A stretch of DNA of 62,143 nucleotides, taken from the NCBI RefSeq assembly GCF_031010175.1, contig NZ_JAUAMB010000031.1, positions 1-62,143 on the forward strand, in the 5' to 3' direction. The position numbers and the translations under genes are program-made. This document shows, piece after piece, positions 33,201 through 41,713 of the stretch. Each line of letters starts with the position of its first letter. Position 1 is the first letter of the stretch. This stretch comes from Halomonas sp. SpR1. GTDB lineage: Bacteria > Pseudomonadota > Gammaproteobacteria > Pseudomonadales > Halomonadaceae. The notes beneath the pieces are model-generated. The model was given only the letters and a program-made list of their open reading frames with translations, searched no databases and was not told where the DNA came from.

Positions 33201-33689
33201 CGTGATCAGATCCCTGCCGCCACCGGTGAGCGGGTTGGCACTGGCAAGATTGATCGCTTGCATAAAGGCATCGCGATCCTCTTCGCTTTCCTGCACCTGG
33301 GCGCGTTTTGAGCCTGTCCACTGGATCTCTGAAAAGCAGACGTAAATCGTGCGGTCGGTCTCGTATTCGAGCTTGCCGCCATTGTGCCCTTTAAGGGTAT
33401 CCCCTTGGTCGCGATACTCATACTCATGCAGTTCGTTGCTTTTACCATCCAGCACATAAAGAAAGCCATTGCGCAGCAGGCGAATGCCTAGCGGACGGGC
33501 TGTCAGTGAGTAAGGCATGCTTTTGTCGGGTTCAAGCTCTTCTACAATGCCGTAACGAAGCGGCACCAGCCTCACTTTGCCGGTGAAAAGAGGACACGTA
33601 GCGGCTTCGTCGCTATCCCGTGAGGAGAGTTCGTGGGCGGCAATTTCGGCATTGTCACGTTCATCTGAGGGGCGTTCAAACGCAGACAT
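30204..33689 (-). CDS. VasX-like T6SS effector, pore-forming type
   Basis: The 1161-residue protein begins with the VasX N-terminal region seen in T6SS effectors (CPLFTGKVRLVPLRYGIVE, GIRLLRNGFLYVLDG). A long charged helical middle follows. The C-terminal third has several hydrophobic stretches (LGLLVFASQFSVLY, FVATGSAGFLAAQG, LHVFLGGFTYFFGSFAAY, GAGGMLGANIYGL), as expected for a membrane-perforating toxin. ATG at 33689 follows AAGGAAG. It lies directly after the adaptor and VgrG, the standard delivery order. No enzymatic motif was seen. Confidence 0.82.
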   Translation of the reverse strand: MSAFERPSDERDNAEIAAHELSSRDSDEAATCPLFTGKVRLVPLRYGIVEELEPDKSMPYSLTARPLGIRLLRNGFLYVLDGKSNELHEYEYRDQGDTLKGHNGGKLEYETDRTIYVCFSEIQWTGSKRAQVQESEEDRDAFMQAINLASANPLTGGGRDLITTAQAEEWVAEFAEDAELEVPEEGYEHEAEPYLWENDHYYHKTRLGKLLAQHEVEDRDECLCLIARDDIGVMRDLAQFQDEVVGWIEQWATEKEGRTERDYMLACYIESLSQLNEASLDDMRQMSDDPAVQAMLDEVAAMEEPRQSEVRQELLDFLNQESNTGRLPQSYDPDLPEDLKERLDDIRDDASLTNSRTISDRLKRETNRYYLEESLSDSLGRDFVDRHSEALLSMKQEHNERLKALLKGSKIGQRGINELVDRGRMDDFLAKQRPRLQRWNALLDTISDDRADMLCNTRFHNAAWYFDAQVDEQVLEGFKAQYGCLKDICRNDEVTERIADWLEGAPYYDRPLFHTLPLADQNDFIGQYSTIANAGYGTLLKLDDLRSELTSLEVGRLPAVDTLPENTQVIADSAHQTLGPAISRGIAHVMDEFYQSIDRQAMPDIEELFRRLPKALPARILDAAQRTGASFVVASPEELVNFRRTVQRVLALREELDRIRKRRNEVKKTAGHRSPEAKDLLDEFKRLRHELQTVHEPALAKAISPIEELPENSVRIAGAKPGRIGLTAIFSAAQQAEVGRLISNIRQGIAAAPRVNLAGDGLGLLVFASQFSVLYNATKVLVEDYLNGGERDWTPVITSFVATGSAGFLAAQGIMDTALGARAKALASDFNVPGAQSVSASLGRLHVFLGGFTYFFGSFAAYSSFSNRHGTWQEAVRSGNRSAQSAAMASTIGAGGMLGANIYGLTHTLQTGFSVLFRGAEWAAAGTRLGTVFWRFNLAGGLFSILELGGSWLTNYYSISRHDEWLLSTPWSQDDSKAGNDTLEAYQLRLQEIARAPKINVTIEEADSWWKRKISGPISVDFKLALPITLQDLTAPFGGKAPVRLSLGAYQVLPEDGGRDYRPERWVTATDKIVESLSLADKAPLAFALPQPEPLNSISARPTHNVFAVRLEVLGRDGQYQANDYHIYVSPSGGGGDYTPSDVAIRGGEAPWQQIDPLLFN

Positions 33690-33700
33690 CGTTAACTTCC

Positions 33701-34624
33701 TTATATCGCCGCAGCGGCGGTGTTTGATGACCCAGTTTTTGGTGAAGTAGTGGCTAGCGCTTGCTTCAGGCGCTGCAGGGCTGAATCGCTGCTGGCGATT
33801 AACAATGGATAAATCGAATGCTTTTCTAGCGCTTGCCAGGAGGTAAGGTTCAAACGAGCCATTAAGGTGCACAACAGCGCCCACTCTTTAGGCGAGTTGA
33901 AACCGTAATGACGCGCATCTTCGACTAATAACGCAAGTAATTGAAAGCGTTGGAGGGTTGAGTCTGTACATGGCCAGCCGCCATGATGCTGTTCCACAAA
34001 TGCCATCAGGTGACGAATGTCGCGACGCCGATTACAGGCCTGCAGGCGTTGATGCTGCTCTTCGTTCAATGGGTAGCCACTCACGTCAAGCGTTAGTGGT
34101 GCCTCCGTAGTGGATTGGGGCGCATGATGCTGCCACGCGCTTTTCACTGCATCGGGCAGATGTAACTGCTGTATAGGCCCCCATGGGGCTGCGGCCGTTG
34201 AGCTATTATTAGGCAGCATGGCGGCAATCACCGCCGGGTCGGCTACTCTGAGCATCATGGGTGTGCCCAATGGGTGTAACACAACTAATAGATAGCGGTA
34301 GTGTTTTGCCACCTCGGTAAGAGGGGCGTCACTTTCGATTAAATAGCCCCACTCAGGCAGCGTTCCTTGCGCCAGATAGTGTTTCAATACTAAATCCTGA
34401 GGCCCCGCCAGCTGGATTAGCCATGGCGAAATATCGTTCAATGATGACAAGGGCGTCCCGGCATAAAGCAACTCTGCGTTTAAGTTACCTTCTGACCAGT
34501 TATATAAACGCTGCGCGGCTTTTTTGACCCTGACGCCATCTAAGATAAGAAAAACATTCCGGTGACGCGGCCATTGCCAACTGGTGGTGTTGAGCAACTG
34601 GGTAGGCTGATTAGCAGTGGCCAT
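33701..34624 (-). CDS. DUF4123 T6SS effector adaptor (Tap/TEC family)
   Basis: The 307-residue protein shows the DUF4123 pattern: FLILDGVRVKKAAQRLY at the start, ELLYAGTPLSSLNDISPWLIQL, and WGYLIESDAPLTEVAKHYRYLLVV. These chaperones load a specific effector on VgrG and are usually encoded between vgrG and the effector gene, as here (2 bases after vgrG, 11 bases before the effector). The C-terminal 150 residues are variable helices that probably bind the effector. Confidence 0.87.
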   Translation of the reverse strand: MATANQPTQLLNTTSWQWPRHRNVFLILDGVRVKKAAQRLYNWSEGNLNAELLYAGTPLSSLNDISPWLIQLAGPQDLVLKHYLAQGTLPEWGYLIESDAPLTEVAKHYRYLLVVLHPLGTPMMLRVADPAVIAAMLPNNSSTAAAPWGPIQQLHLPDAVKSAWQHHAPQSTTEAPLTLDVSGYPLNEEQHQRLQACNRRRDIRHLMAFVEQHHGGWPCTDSTLQRFQLLALLVEDARHYGFNSPKEWALLCTLMARLNLTSWQALEKHSIYPLLIASSDSALQRLKQALATTSPKTGSSNTAAAAI

Positions 34625-34626
34625 AA

Positions 34627-36747
34627 TTACTTCGCTTCCTTACGGGGGGAGCACAGTGGGCATAACGCGCTTTCTTGCAACAGCGCGGCGTACTGCGTGG
34701 CTGGCTCAATAGCACTACTGAGCAACGGCGAGTGCCCAATCGCCTCTGCCCGGTCATGGTCTTTGCCTTCCAGCACGGGCGGCAGTTTGGGCATCTCGAC
34801 CGCTTGCCCTGTGCCGTTGCCGGGGCTGCCACCAGCGTTGATTTTGACTTGGGGGCCCACAATGGTAATGCCACTGGCGTTAAGCTTGATAAAACTGCCA
34901 CCGGCTTTTAGGGTGATTTCGCCGTCGGCTTCGAGTACCGCTTTTTGGCCCGATTTGATATGCAGTTCCCGGCCACTTTCGCTTAGCCAAGCCTCCCCGG
35001 CGCGCATATGCATGGAGCCTTCCACGCTTAAATGCTGGGCGCCTTCGGTGTGCTCAAAGCGGTGGCGGTGCACTGTGTGATGCTCGTCGTTATCGATCTC
35101 GCTGATGCGGTCGTTGTGCACCTTGAGGTGACTGTCCCGTTTGATCTCTTCAGTGCGGTCGTTAAGCGTCAACAGCTCCAGGTCTTTCTGGGCGTGGAGC
35201 CAGATCTGCTCCTCTCCGGTGGCGTCCTCAAAACGCAGTTCGTTAAAGCCGACGGACTTATGGCTCTGGGTACGAATCACCGTGCGGGTTTTGTGTTCCG
35301 GTAGCGGGTACGGGGGCGTGTTCACCGCGTGGTAAACGCGACCAGTGATCAATGGCTGATCGGGGTCACCCTCCAAAAATGAAACGACCGTTTCATTTCC
35401 AATCCTGGGGATCGCCATGCTGCCGTAGCCGCCGCCCGCCCAGTCTTGGGCCACCCGCACCCAGCAACTGGCAGTCTCGTTAGGTTCGGCGTAACGATCC
35501 CAGGGGAACTGCACCTTGACCCGACCGTGCTCATCGCAGTAGATCTCTTCGCCTTCGGGCCCCACCACAAAGGCGACCTGGGGGCCGTCCACGCGCGGTT
35601 TGGGATTGGGCTCCGGGCGGAAGGTCTGTTCCCTGGGCATGATCACCAGCTCGTTATAGTAGCGGGTCATCTGTTCGCCTGACGCATCCGACAGTGCCCC
35701 ACGACTCAGAGCCCCATTGCCACCCCGGGCCATGCCGTCCTCTTCCAACGCCTGGGGCTGCTCGCCGTGGTGCACCACGGCTACCACCTGCCACGCCTGG
35801 TTGAGGCTATCGATATCGTGGTCGGCGAGGGTAAAACAGATGCCAGGGGCAAGTTCGGGGAGGTCGCTTTCCGCTTCGGCGGTGGTGGCGTCGGCGCGCA
35901 GGGATTCCAGGCGGTGGCGGGTAAACGGCTTGCCGGAGGCGTCCTTCTTATAGCGGCCGGGGTAATCGAAGTGTTCGTAATCTTCCCGCTGGGCGTGCTC
36001 ACCCAGCCCCGTTGCTTGATGCTCATGGATCTGGGCGTAGGCAGGGTTCTTAAACGTGTAGTCTTTAAGCATTGCCGAGGCGGGGCACACCCGGTTGACC
36101 TGGCGGAGTTTACGTATATGACGTCGGGGCGGGGTGCCCCCGGCGCGGCCGTGGTAGGTGCGCTCGCCCACACTGGGCAATACCACCGTGGCGTCCGCAA
36201 ACACCAACTGATGCTTACCGCCTTCGGCGTTCTCGAACTCATGGAAATAGAAACAACCTTCTTCAGCGGCCACGCGCTCGATAAAGGCTAAGTCGGTCTC
36301 CCGGTACTGCACCAAATACTCCCGATCCAAGGGCGTGCGGGTGGTGGCAAAGCCGATATCGGTCAGGCTGCGCTCATTGGCTAAGGTGGTGATGGCGTCA
36401 AAAGGCGACGTGTCTTGAAAGATGCGCGAATTGTGGCGCAGCGATAGCCGCCATAGCGCCGGACGAATCTCCACCCGATAAAAGCTGCGCCGATGTCCCC
36501 TGTCGCCTCGATGCAGCTCACTTATAATGCCATGCACGCGGCGCAACGGCTCGCCGTCCTGCCAAATGGTGAGCGTTGCTTCCTGATCCAAACAATCACT
36601 GGGCGACAGGGTGTGGGTGCGGCTGGCAAAGTCAACGGAGAGGGTAAACGGTTCCGACAGGGCCTCCCGATGGGTAAAACGCACCACGGCGATGTCATCG
36701 GCCCCAGGTAAGGTTAAGGTGAACTGTAGGCCCGTGCTATCTGCCAT
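34627..36747 (-). CDS. vgrG: Type VI secretion tip protein VgrG
   Basis: The 706-residue spike protein has the gp27-like half (TLTLPGADDIAVVRFTHREAL, YLVQYRETDLAFIERVAAEEGCFY), then the gp5 OB-fold and needle (RVKVQFPWDRYAE, CWVRVAQDWAGGGYGSMAIPRIG, VSFLEGDPDQPLITGRVY). Beta-prism repeats end in GGSFIKLNASGITI. A short C-terminal extension with a CPLC pair may recruit the adaptor. ATG at 36747 follows AAGGAG. No hcp or sheath genes are in the window, so this is an orphan vgrG island served by a T6SS encoded elsewhere. Confidence 0.95.
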   Translation of the reverse strand: MADSTGLQFTLTLPGADDIAVVRFTHREALSEPFTLSVDFASRTHTLSPSDCLDQEATLTIWQDGEPLRRVHGIISELHRGDRGHRRSFYRVEIRPALWRLSLRHNSRIFQDTSPFDAITTLANERSLTDIGFATTRTPLDREYLVQYRETDLAFIERVAAEEGCFYFHEFENAEGGKHQLVFADATVVLPSVGERTYHGRAGGTPPRRHIRKLRQVNRVCPASAMLKDYTFKNPAYAQIHEHQATGLGEHAQREDYEHFDYPGRYKKDASGKPFTRHRLESLRADATTAEAESDLPELAPGICFTLADHDIDSLNQAWQVVAVVHHGEQPQALEEDGMARGGNGALSRGALSDASGEQMTRYYNELVIMPREQTFRPEPNPKPRVDGPQVAFVVGPEGEEIYCDEHGRVKVQFPWDRYAEPNETASCWVRVAQDWAGGGYGSMAIPRIGNETVVSFLEGDPDQPLITGRVYHAVNTPPYPLPEHKTRTVIRTQSHKSVGFNELRFEDATGEEQIWLHAQKDLELLTLNDRTEEIKRDSHLKVHNDRISEIDNDEHHTVHRHRFEHTEGAQHLSVEGSMHMRAGEAWLSESGRELHIKSGQKAVLEADGEITLKAGGSFIKLNASGITIVGPQVKINAGGSPGNGTGQAVEMPKLPPVLEGKDHDRAEAIGHSPLLSSAIEPATQYAALLQESALCPLCSPRKEAK

Positions 36748-36935
36748 TGCTCCGCTCCTTGGATCGTTATCTGCTAATGAGAGGCAGTCAGGATAGCGAG
36801 CCGGTGGCAGAGGGCAACCCCCAGAGGGCACAAAGCGTCAATGTCTTACACGCTTGTAAGAGATCTCTTACAAAATAGAGCCGAAGACTTATAAAACAAG
36901 TAGCCGTTATTCGATAATTCGCTAACAAGGTTGCT

Positions 36936-37910
36936 ATGCTTATCGGCTATTTCGACCTATGCACACCGGAAGAAACCTTTGTGAAGTCAGAATCGAGCAC
37001 CTTAGCCTTCTCCGCCTTTATGGCGCTGCTGATTGGCTGTGCCGGCATCGTCGCCACGCTGGCGTCTAACTCCCAAGCGATCCTGCTGGATGGGCTGTTC
37101 AATCTGATCTATTTCAGCGTCGCGCTGGTGACGATCAAGGTAAGCAAATTAGCCAGCCGCCCCGATAGCGAATCCTATCCGTTCGGCTATAGCTACTTTG
37201 AGTCGTTGGTGAATCTGTGCAAAGGCCTTCTAATCTTAGGCGTGTCTATCTTTGCCTTGGTGGATGCCATTGCGGCACTGCTCACCGGCGGTCGTGAGAT
37301 CGCGGCGGGCTTGGCGGTGCTGTATGCCCTTTTCGCCACCGCGGCCTGTTCGCTAACCGCCTGGGTGATGCACCGCAGCCAGCGCCATGTGAGCAGCCCC
37401 TTGGTAGCCGCTGACAAACTCAACTGGTTAGTCAACAGCGTTATATCAGCTGCCGTGTTAGCCGCTTTCTGCCTGGTGATGCTGTTTGAGCGCTTGGGCT
37501 GGCAGGCGATTCTGCCCTACGTGGATTCGGTGTTGGTCATTGCCGTGGTGGTGCTTTGTCTAGGTGTACCGGTGCGAATGGCCTCCCAAGCGTTAAAGGA
37601 ACTGCTCAATAAAACCCCGGAAGAGGCTATCGCGGCACCCGTTCGCCAGGCCGTGGCAAACGCTCTGGCGGGCACCGACACCCAAGAAGTACGCGTGCGT
37701 ATGGTGCGCCCCGGGCGCCTGCTGTATGTGATTGTGCATGTGGTGCTGCCCGAGGCATCCGACGTTTCGGTCGCCAGCCAGGATTCTCTGCGGGTAAAAA
37801 TCGATGACGAGGTGCGCCGCTACTACTCCCCTGTGGTGTGTGATGTAGTATTTACCGCCAATACCCGCTGGGCGGCGCCCTCCTGCGGGCTGTTGGTTGA
37901 GAAGCACTGA
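36936..37910 (+). CDS. Cation diffusion facilitator family transporter
   Basis: The 324-residue protein has six transmembrane helices and a soluble C-terminal domain, as in CDF antiporters. The helix-2 motif is SNSQAILLDGLFNLIYF. It has the first acidic residue but Asn where the second metal-binding Asp or His usually lies, and helix 5 reads ADKLNWLVNS rather than the common H-x3-D. Substrate preference may therefore be unusual. ATG at 36936 follows AAGG; GTG at 36981 is an alternative. It is transcribed away from vgrG and appears monocistronic. Confidence 0.8.
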   Translation: MLIGYFDLCTPEETFVKSESSTLAFSAFMALLIGCAGIVATLASNSQAILLDGLFNLIYFSVALVTIKVSKLASRPDSESYPFGYSYFESLVNLCKGLLILGVSIFALVDAIAALLTGGREIAAGLAVLYALFATAACSLTAWVMHRSQRHVSSPLVAADKLNWLVNSVISAAVLAAFCLVMLFERLGWQAILPYVDSVLVIAVVVLCLGVPVRMASQALKELLNKTPEEAIAAPVRQAVANALAGTDTQEVRVRMVRPGRLLYVIVHVVLPEASDVSVASQDSLRVKIDDEVRRYYSPVVCDVVFTANTRWAAPSCGLLVEKH

Positions 37911-37938
37911 TCATGACAGCTTGAATGGCCGTGTTTTT

Positions 37939-39099
37939 CTAACGCGACTTGCGCAACAGAACGAGCGTGGCGATTACGCCGCCCAGTAGCGCGAGGCCAA
38001 ATAACGCTAACGCCAAGGTATGCCCCACGGCATCAATCAGTACCCCGGTGGTAATCACCGGGATACTAAAGCCCAGATAGGCCATCAAAAAGTAGCCCGC
38101 GCTGGCTTGTTGACTCGTCGACGCGCCCGCTATCGCCAACACACCGCTTAATCCCCCCAGGTAGATAAACCCGTAGCAGGCGCTGCTGGCGGCCACCGTG
38201 CCCAGCAGTACCGCCACAAGATAACCATGAACGGCGCCCCAGGCGATCAGTGCATAGGCAATCGGCAGAATCACCAACCCCAGCTTGGTCGCGGTAGATG
38301 GCTCAAGCCTTCTAGCCCAAGGCTGAAACAGCACCCCGCAGCTGCAGATACCGAAGGTGGCGAAGCCGCTCCAGGCGGATAAACCATGTTGGCTTAATGC
38401 CGAAGGTAGAATCGCAATGACCAACCCCACCGTGGCCCAGGCGAGTAAAATCGCCAGTCCATAGGAGAGCGTCCCCTTGGAATAACGGGGAAGGCGTAGC
38501 ATAGGGCTTTTAACAGCACTCGGTGCGCGATCCTTAAGCGTGGTGACCACCACCAGCGCCAGCGCAGCGATAGCGAGATAAAGCCACAGGCTGGGCGGCG
38601 ATACGCTGGGGGTATGAAAAACAAACAGGCTAGTGACCGCAGCCCCCAGGCCAAACCCCAGCGCGGTACTGGCGGTGACATAGCTGGTCGCTATACGGTT
38701 ATCCTGCCCACCCAACAGTATGTGCATATAAGCGGGCGCCACCGCGGAGGTTAACCCGGTGCTGATACCCAGCAAAAAGCGAGCGACCCCCAGCGCCAGC
38801 AAACCAGGCGCGATTAGGGTCATCGCGGTGGCAAGGAGACATAGCAGTAGCGCAGTAACGATTAAGGGCTTACGCCCTACCCGATCAGCCAGACCATTCA
38901 ACCCCAACAGCACCGGCACAATGCCCAACACATAGCAGGCGAAAGCGATGGTAGTGGCCCCGACGCCCAAGCCATCACGCGCTGCCAGTGCATCGTAAAG
39001 CGGGGCCTGTAAGTTAACCGCCGTGGTAATGGTACATAGCGCAAATGCCAGGCAGGCGGCACTTTTTGTATTGATCGTTGCAGTCGCAGCGCGGCTCAT
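37939..39099 (-). CDS. MFS transporter
   Basis: The 386-residue protein has 12 hydrophobic segments and the MFS loop 2-3 signature (GLADRVGRKPLI), with an RFLLGISTGLTSAVAP stretch in helix 4-5. Substrate is unknown. It is divergent from a MocR-type regulator gene, with an inverted repeat between them, so it is probably the regulator's target. It converges with the CDF gene. Confidence 0.85.
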   Translation of the reverse strand: MSRAATATINTKSAACLAFALCTITTAVNLQAPLYDALAARDGLGVGATTIAFACYVLGIVPVLLGLNGLADRVGRKPLIVTALLLCLLATAMTLIAPGLLALGVARFLLGISTGLTSAVAPAYMHILLGGQDNRIATSYVTASTALGFGLGAAVTSLFVFHTPSVSPPSLWLYLAIAALALVVVTTLKDRAPSAVKSPMLRLPRYSKGTLSYGLAILLAWATVGLVIAILPSALSQHGLSAWSGFATFGICSCGVLFQPWARRLEPSTATKLGLVILPIAYALIAWGAVHGYLVAVLLGTVAASSACYGFIYLGGLSGVLAIAGASTSQQASAGYFLMAYLGFSIPVITTGVLIDAVGHTLALALFGLALLGGVIATLVLLRKSR

Positions 39100-39190
39100 A
39101 GCAAAGTCCTAAATAAGCGAGTCGTTGAACTGCTAAGCTCGCACGCTTACCCCGCAGCGTTAAGGTACACTTCACCACCACTTTTCAGAC

Positions 39191-39216
39191 ACTGTTCCGC
39201 CCTTTTAGCGAACAGT
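39191..39216. promoter_or_regulatory. Candidate operator between the MFS and MocR genes
   Basis: ACTGTTC, 12 bases, then GAACAGT is a perfect 7-bp inverted repeat 21 bases before the regulator start. MocR-type proteins often bind such repeats in the shared promoter region. Binding is inferred. Confidence 0.5.
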
Positions 39217-39236
39217 TGAAAACAACAGGCCACGTT

Positions 39237-40625
39237 ATGAAGCTAGAGGTTAATCGCCACTCTGCTACTCCCATCGCTCAGCAGCTCGAAACGACTATGC
39301 GCGCCTGGATTGAAGCCCACGGTGCCGGTGGTGGCCGCCGTTTGCCCTCTATTCGTCGCTTAGCGGCCACCCATAACATCAGCCGTAACGCGGTGATTGA
39401 AGCCTACGAGCGACTTGTGGCGTCTGGATTAGTGCGCTCACAACCGGGTTCTGGGTTTTACGTCGCAGATAACGCAGCAGCGCTGGTGTCACCACCGACC
39501 ACAGCGAACGGCTTGGAAGAGGTCACCAACGGGCTGTGGGGGCTTTTTAGTGCGAATGAGCACACGCTAAAACTCGGCTGCGGCTGGCTGCCAAGCGATT
39601 GGCGCGAAGGCGACGACCTAACCCATGCTATTCGCCAAGTGGCACGTAAAAGTCGTTCGGGAATCTTCGAGTACAGCACCCCTCAAGGGCCCCAGGAGTT
39701 GCGCGGTTTGATCCAGGAACGCCTGCGCCCACTGGCGATTACCGCTGACGCCCAGCAGATCGTGATGACCGGCGGCGGCAGCCATTCGTTGGATTTGCTG
39801 GTAAGAATGCTGCTTGAGCCCGGCGACGTGGTATTTGTAGAGTCGCCGGGCTATTACAATCTGTTTGGCCTGCTGCACTTACAGCGCATTCGCGTGATTG
39901 GCGTGCCGCGATTAGCCGATGGGCCTGATATTGAGCGCCTGGAAGCGTTGTTAGCCCAGCACCGCCCTAAGCTGTTGTATATCAACAGCGTGTTTCATAA
40001 TCCCACGGGCAGTACCCTCACCCCAGCGGTTGCGCACCGAGTTCTACAGTTAGCCGAACAGCACGATTTTGAGATTATTGAAGACGATATCTACGCGGAC
40101 TTTCAGCACACTCCCACCACCCGACTGGCCGCACTAGATGGCTTAAACCGGGTGTTTTATCTAGGCAGCTTTTCGAAAAGCCTCTCCTCTTCACTGCGAG
40201 TCGGTTTTATCGCCGCGCCAACGACGTTGGTGCAGCGACTAGTGGATATCAAGATGTTGACCAGCATCTCAGCTTCACGCTTTGCCGAACAGGTGGTCAC
40301 CGTCATGCTACAAAACGGCAGCTATCGGAAGCTTACCGAACGGCTGCGCATCAAACTGGCCAATCAAATGGCGATGGCACTAACGATGCTTAATAATGCT
40401 GGCTGGGAGGTATATACCCAACCGACAGGGGGAATGTTTGTGTGGGCAAAACCACCAGCAGCCATCACGCCTGAAAACCTGAACGAGCTGGCCAACCGCT
40501 GGGAAATCACCCTATCGCCGGGTCACTTATTCTTTGCTGATCATCAGCCGACGCCCTGGCTGCGGCTCAACGTTGCCTATATGCAGGATCCCAGGGCGAA
40601 GGCGTTTATTGAAGCAGCACAATAA
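39237..40625 (+). CDS. MocR/PdxR-type regulator (GntR helix-turn-helix plus aminotransferase domain)
   Basis: The 462-residue protein has an N-terminal winged helix of the GntR type (PIAQQLETTMRAWIE, LPSIRRLAATHNISRNAVIEAYERL) and a class I aminotransferase fold. The PLP lysine lies in YLGSFSKSLSSSLRVGF and the aspartate in EIIEDDIYADF. Such proteins sense PLP or an amine ligand. ATG at 39237 gives the usual start. It probably controls the divergent MFS gene. Confidence 0.9.
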   Translation: MKLEVNRHSATPIAQQLETTMRAWIEAHGAGGGRRLPSIRRLAATHNISRNAVIEAYERLVASGLVRSQPGSGFYVADNAAALVSPPTTANGLEEVTNGLWGLFSANEHTLKLGCGWLPSDWREGDDLTHAIRQVARKSRSGIFEYSTPQGPQELRGLIQERLRPLAITADAQQIVMTGGGSHSLDLLVRMLLEPGDVVFVESPGYYNLFGLLHLQRIRVIGVPRLADGPDIERLEALLAQHRPKLLYINSVFHNPTGSTLTPAVAHRVLQLAEQHDFEIIEDDIYADFQHTPTTRLAALDGLNRVFYLGSFSKSLSSSLRVGFIAAPTTLVQRLVDIKMLTSISASRFAEQVVTVMLQNGSYRKLTERLRIKLANQMAMALTMLNNAGWEVYTQPTGGMFVWAKPPAAITPENLNELANRWEITLSPGHLFFADHQPTPWLRLNVAYMQDPRAKAFIEAAQ

Positions 40626-40679
40626 TTGTCGCCAGCCCCGCGCCAAACAAAGCATAAACAGCGACGATCAAGCGAGTCA

Positions 40680-41627
40680 CTATGAGAGCACTCCGAAATA
40701 ACGCATCAACCCAATCACCACGCTAAACGTCACAAAGGAGGCCAGCGTAGCGGCCATTAAAGCGCCTGCAGCCACGTCTGCCATGCCGTAACGCTGGCCT
40801 AACAGCGGATAGATACTCGCCATGGGGGCGGCAGCAAAAAGAATCGCTCCCGCAAGCAGCAGTGGATCTGACGTGGGCATGATTAAAAAGGCTAGCACGA
40901 TGGCCAATGGATGGAGAATGAGTTTACCCACCACAATTTGGCTGACATCCATGACAACGCCGCGTACACGAAGGCCGTAGATCGCTCCCCCTATCACAAA
41001 GAGCGCCGCCGGCCCTGCCGCGTTGGCCACCATATCAATCGATTGGGTTACTGGGCCCAGTAAACTAATCCCCGATATGGCGATCACTACGCCTATAAAA
41101 ATGGCCATCAAGACAGGATTTTTTATCAGCCGACTCGCCGTCTGCTTAAGCGTGCGGGAAAGACCGCCACCCGACTGTCGTCCCATCTCCGCCAGTATCA
41201 ACGCGGCGGGTATGATCAGCAGATTTTCAATAATCATGCTTAACGTCATAAAGGTAACCGCCGGTGGCCCTAACACCATTGCGGCGACGGGATAGCCGGT
41301 GAAAGCGCTATTGGAGGCCGACATCCCCAGGGCAAACATCGCGCCGTTTTGCAGGGATTTTTTCTTGATAAAAACGGCTAGCCCTAAAGCCAGTGAGAAG
41401 ATGATCGCCGAGCCTAATCCATAGGCCAATAAATAATCGACGTTAAATACCTCCTCAAGCGGGTTTTGCGTTAGGGCACGGATCACTAGCGCAGGTAGCG
41501 CAAAGTACATCACAAAGCTGCCGACCCCCTGCATCTTCTCGCGGCTAACGATCCTCAAGCGCATAGCCACAAAGCCCATACCGATAATTAAAAAGATCGG
41601 CGTGGTGATGGCTAATATTTCAAGCAT
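40680..41627 (-). CDS. AEC (auxin efflux carrier) family transporter
   Basis: The 315-residue inner-membrane protein has about ten hydrophobic segments arranged in two halves, a GMGFVAMRLRIVSREKMQGVG start and an ALGMSASNSAFTGYPVAA region with the family's Asn-Pro-rich helix break. AEC members export or import small organic acids such as malate. It lies 86 bases after the DpkA-like gene, in the same direction, so the pair may share a transcript. Substrate unknown. Confidence 0.82.
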   Translation of the reverse strand: MLEILAITTPIFLIIGMGFVAMRLRIVSREKMQGVGSFVMYFALPALVIRALTQNPLEEVFNVDYLLAYGLGSAIIFSLALGLAVFIKKKSLQNGAMFALGMSASNSAFTGYPVAAMVLGPPAVTFMTLSMIIENLLIIPAALILAEMGRQSGGGLSRTLKQTASRLIKNPVLMAIFIGVVIAISGISLLGPVTQSIDMVANAAGPAALFVIGGAIYGLRVRGVVMDVSQIVVGKLILHPLAIVLAFLIMPTSDPLLLAGAILFAAAPMASIYPLLGQRYGMADVAAGALMAATLASFVTFSVVIGLMRYFGVLS

Positions 41628-41713
41628 GATTGGTTCCTCTCACCCACGCTATCCCCACATACTCTCACCAACGACGCTACCAACAGTGCCTCATCGCATT
41701 AGGTATAACGCGG

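Noticed and set aside
33690..33884. Upstream extension of the VasX-like effector frame
   Set aside because: It overlaps the DUF4123 gene in another frame and ATG 33689 has a good ribosome site.
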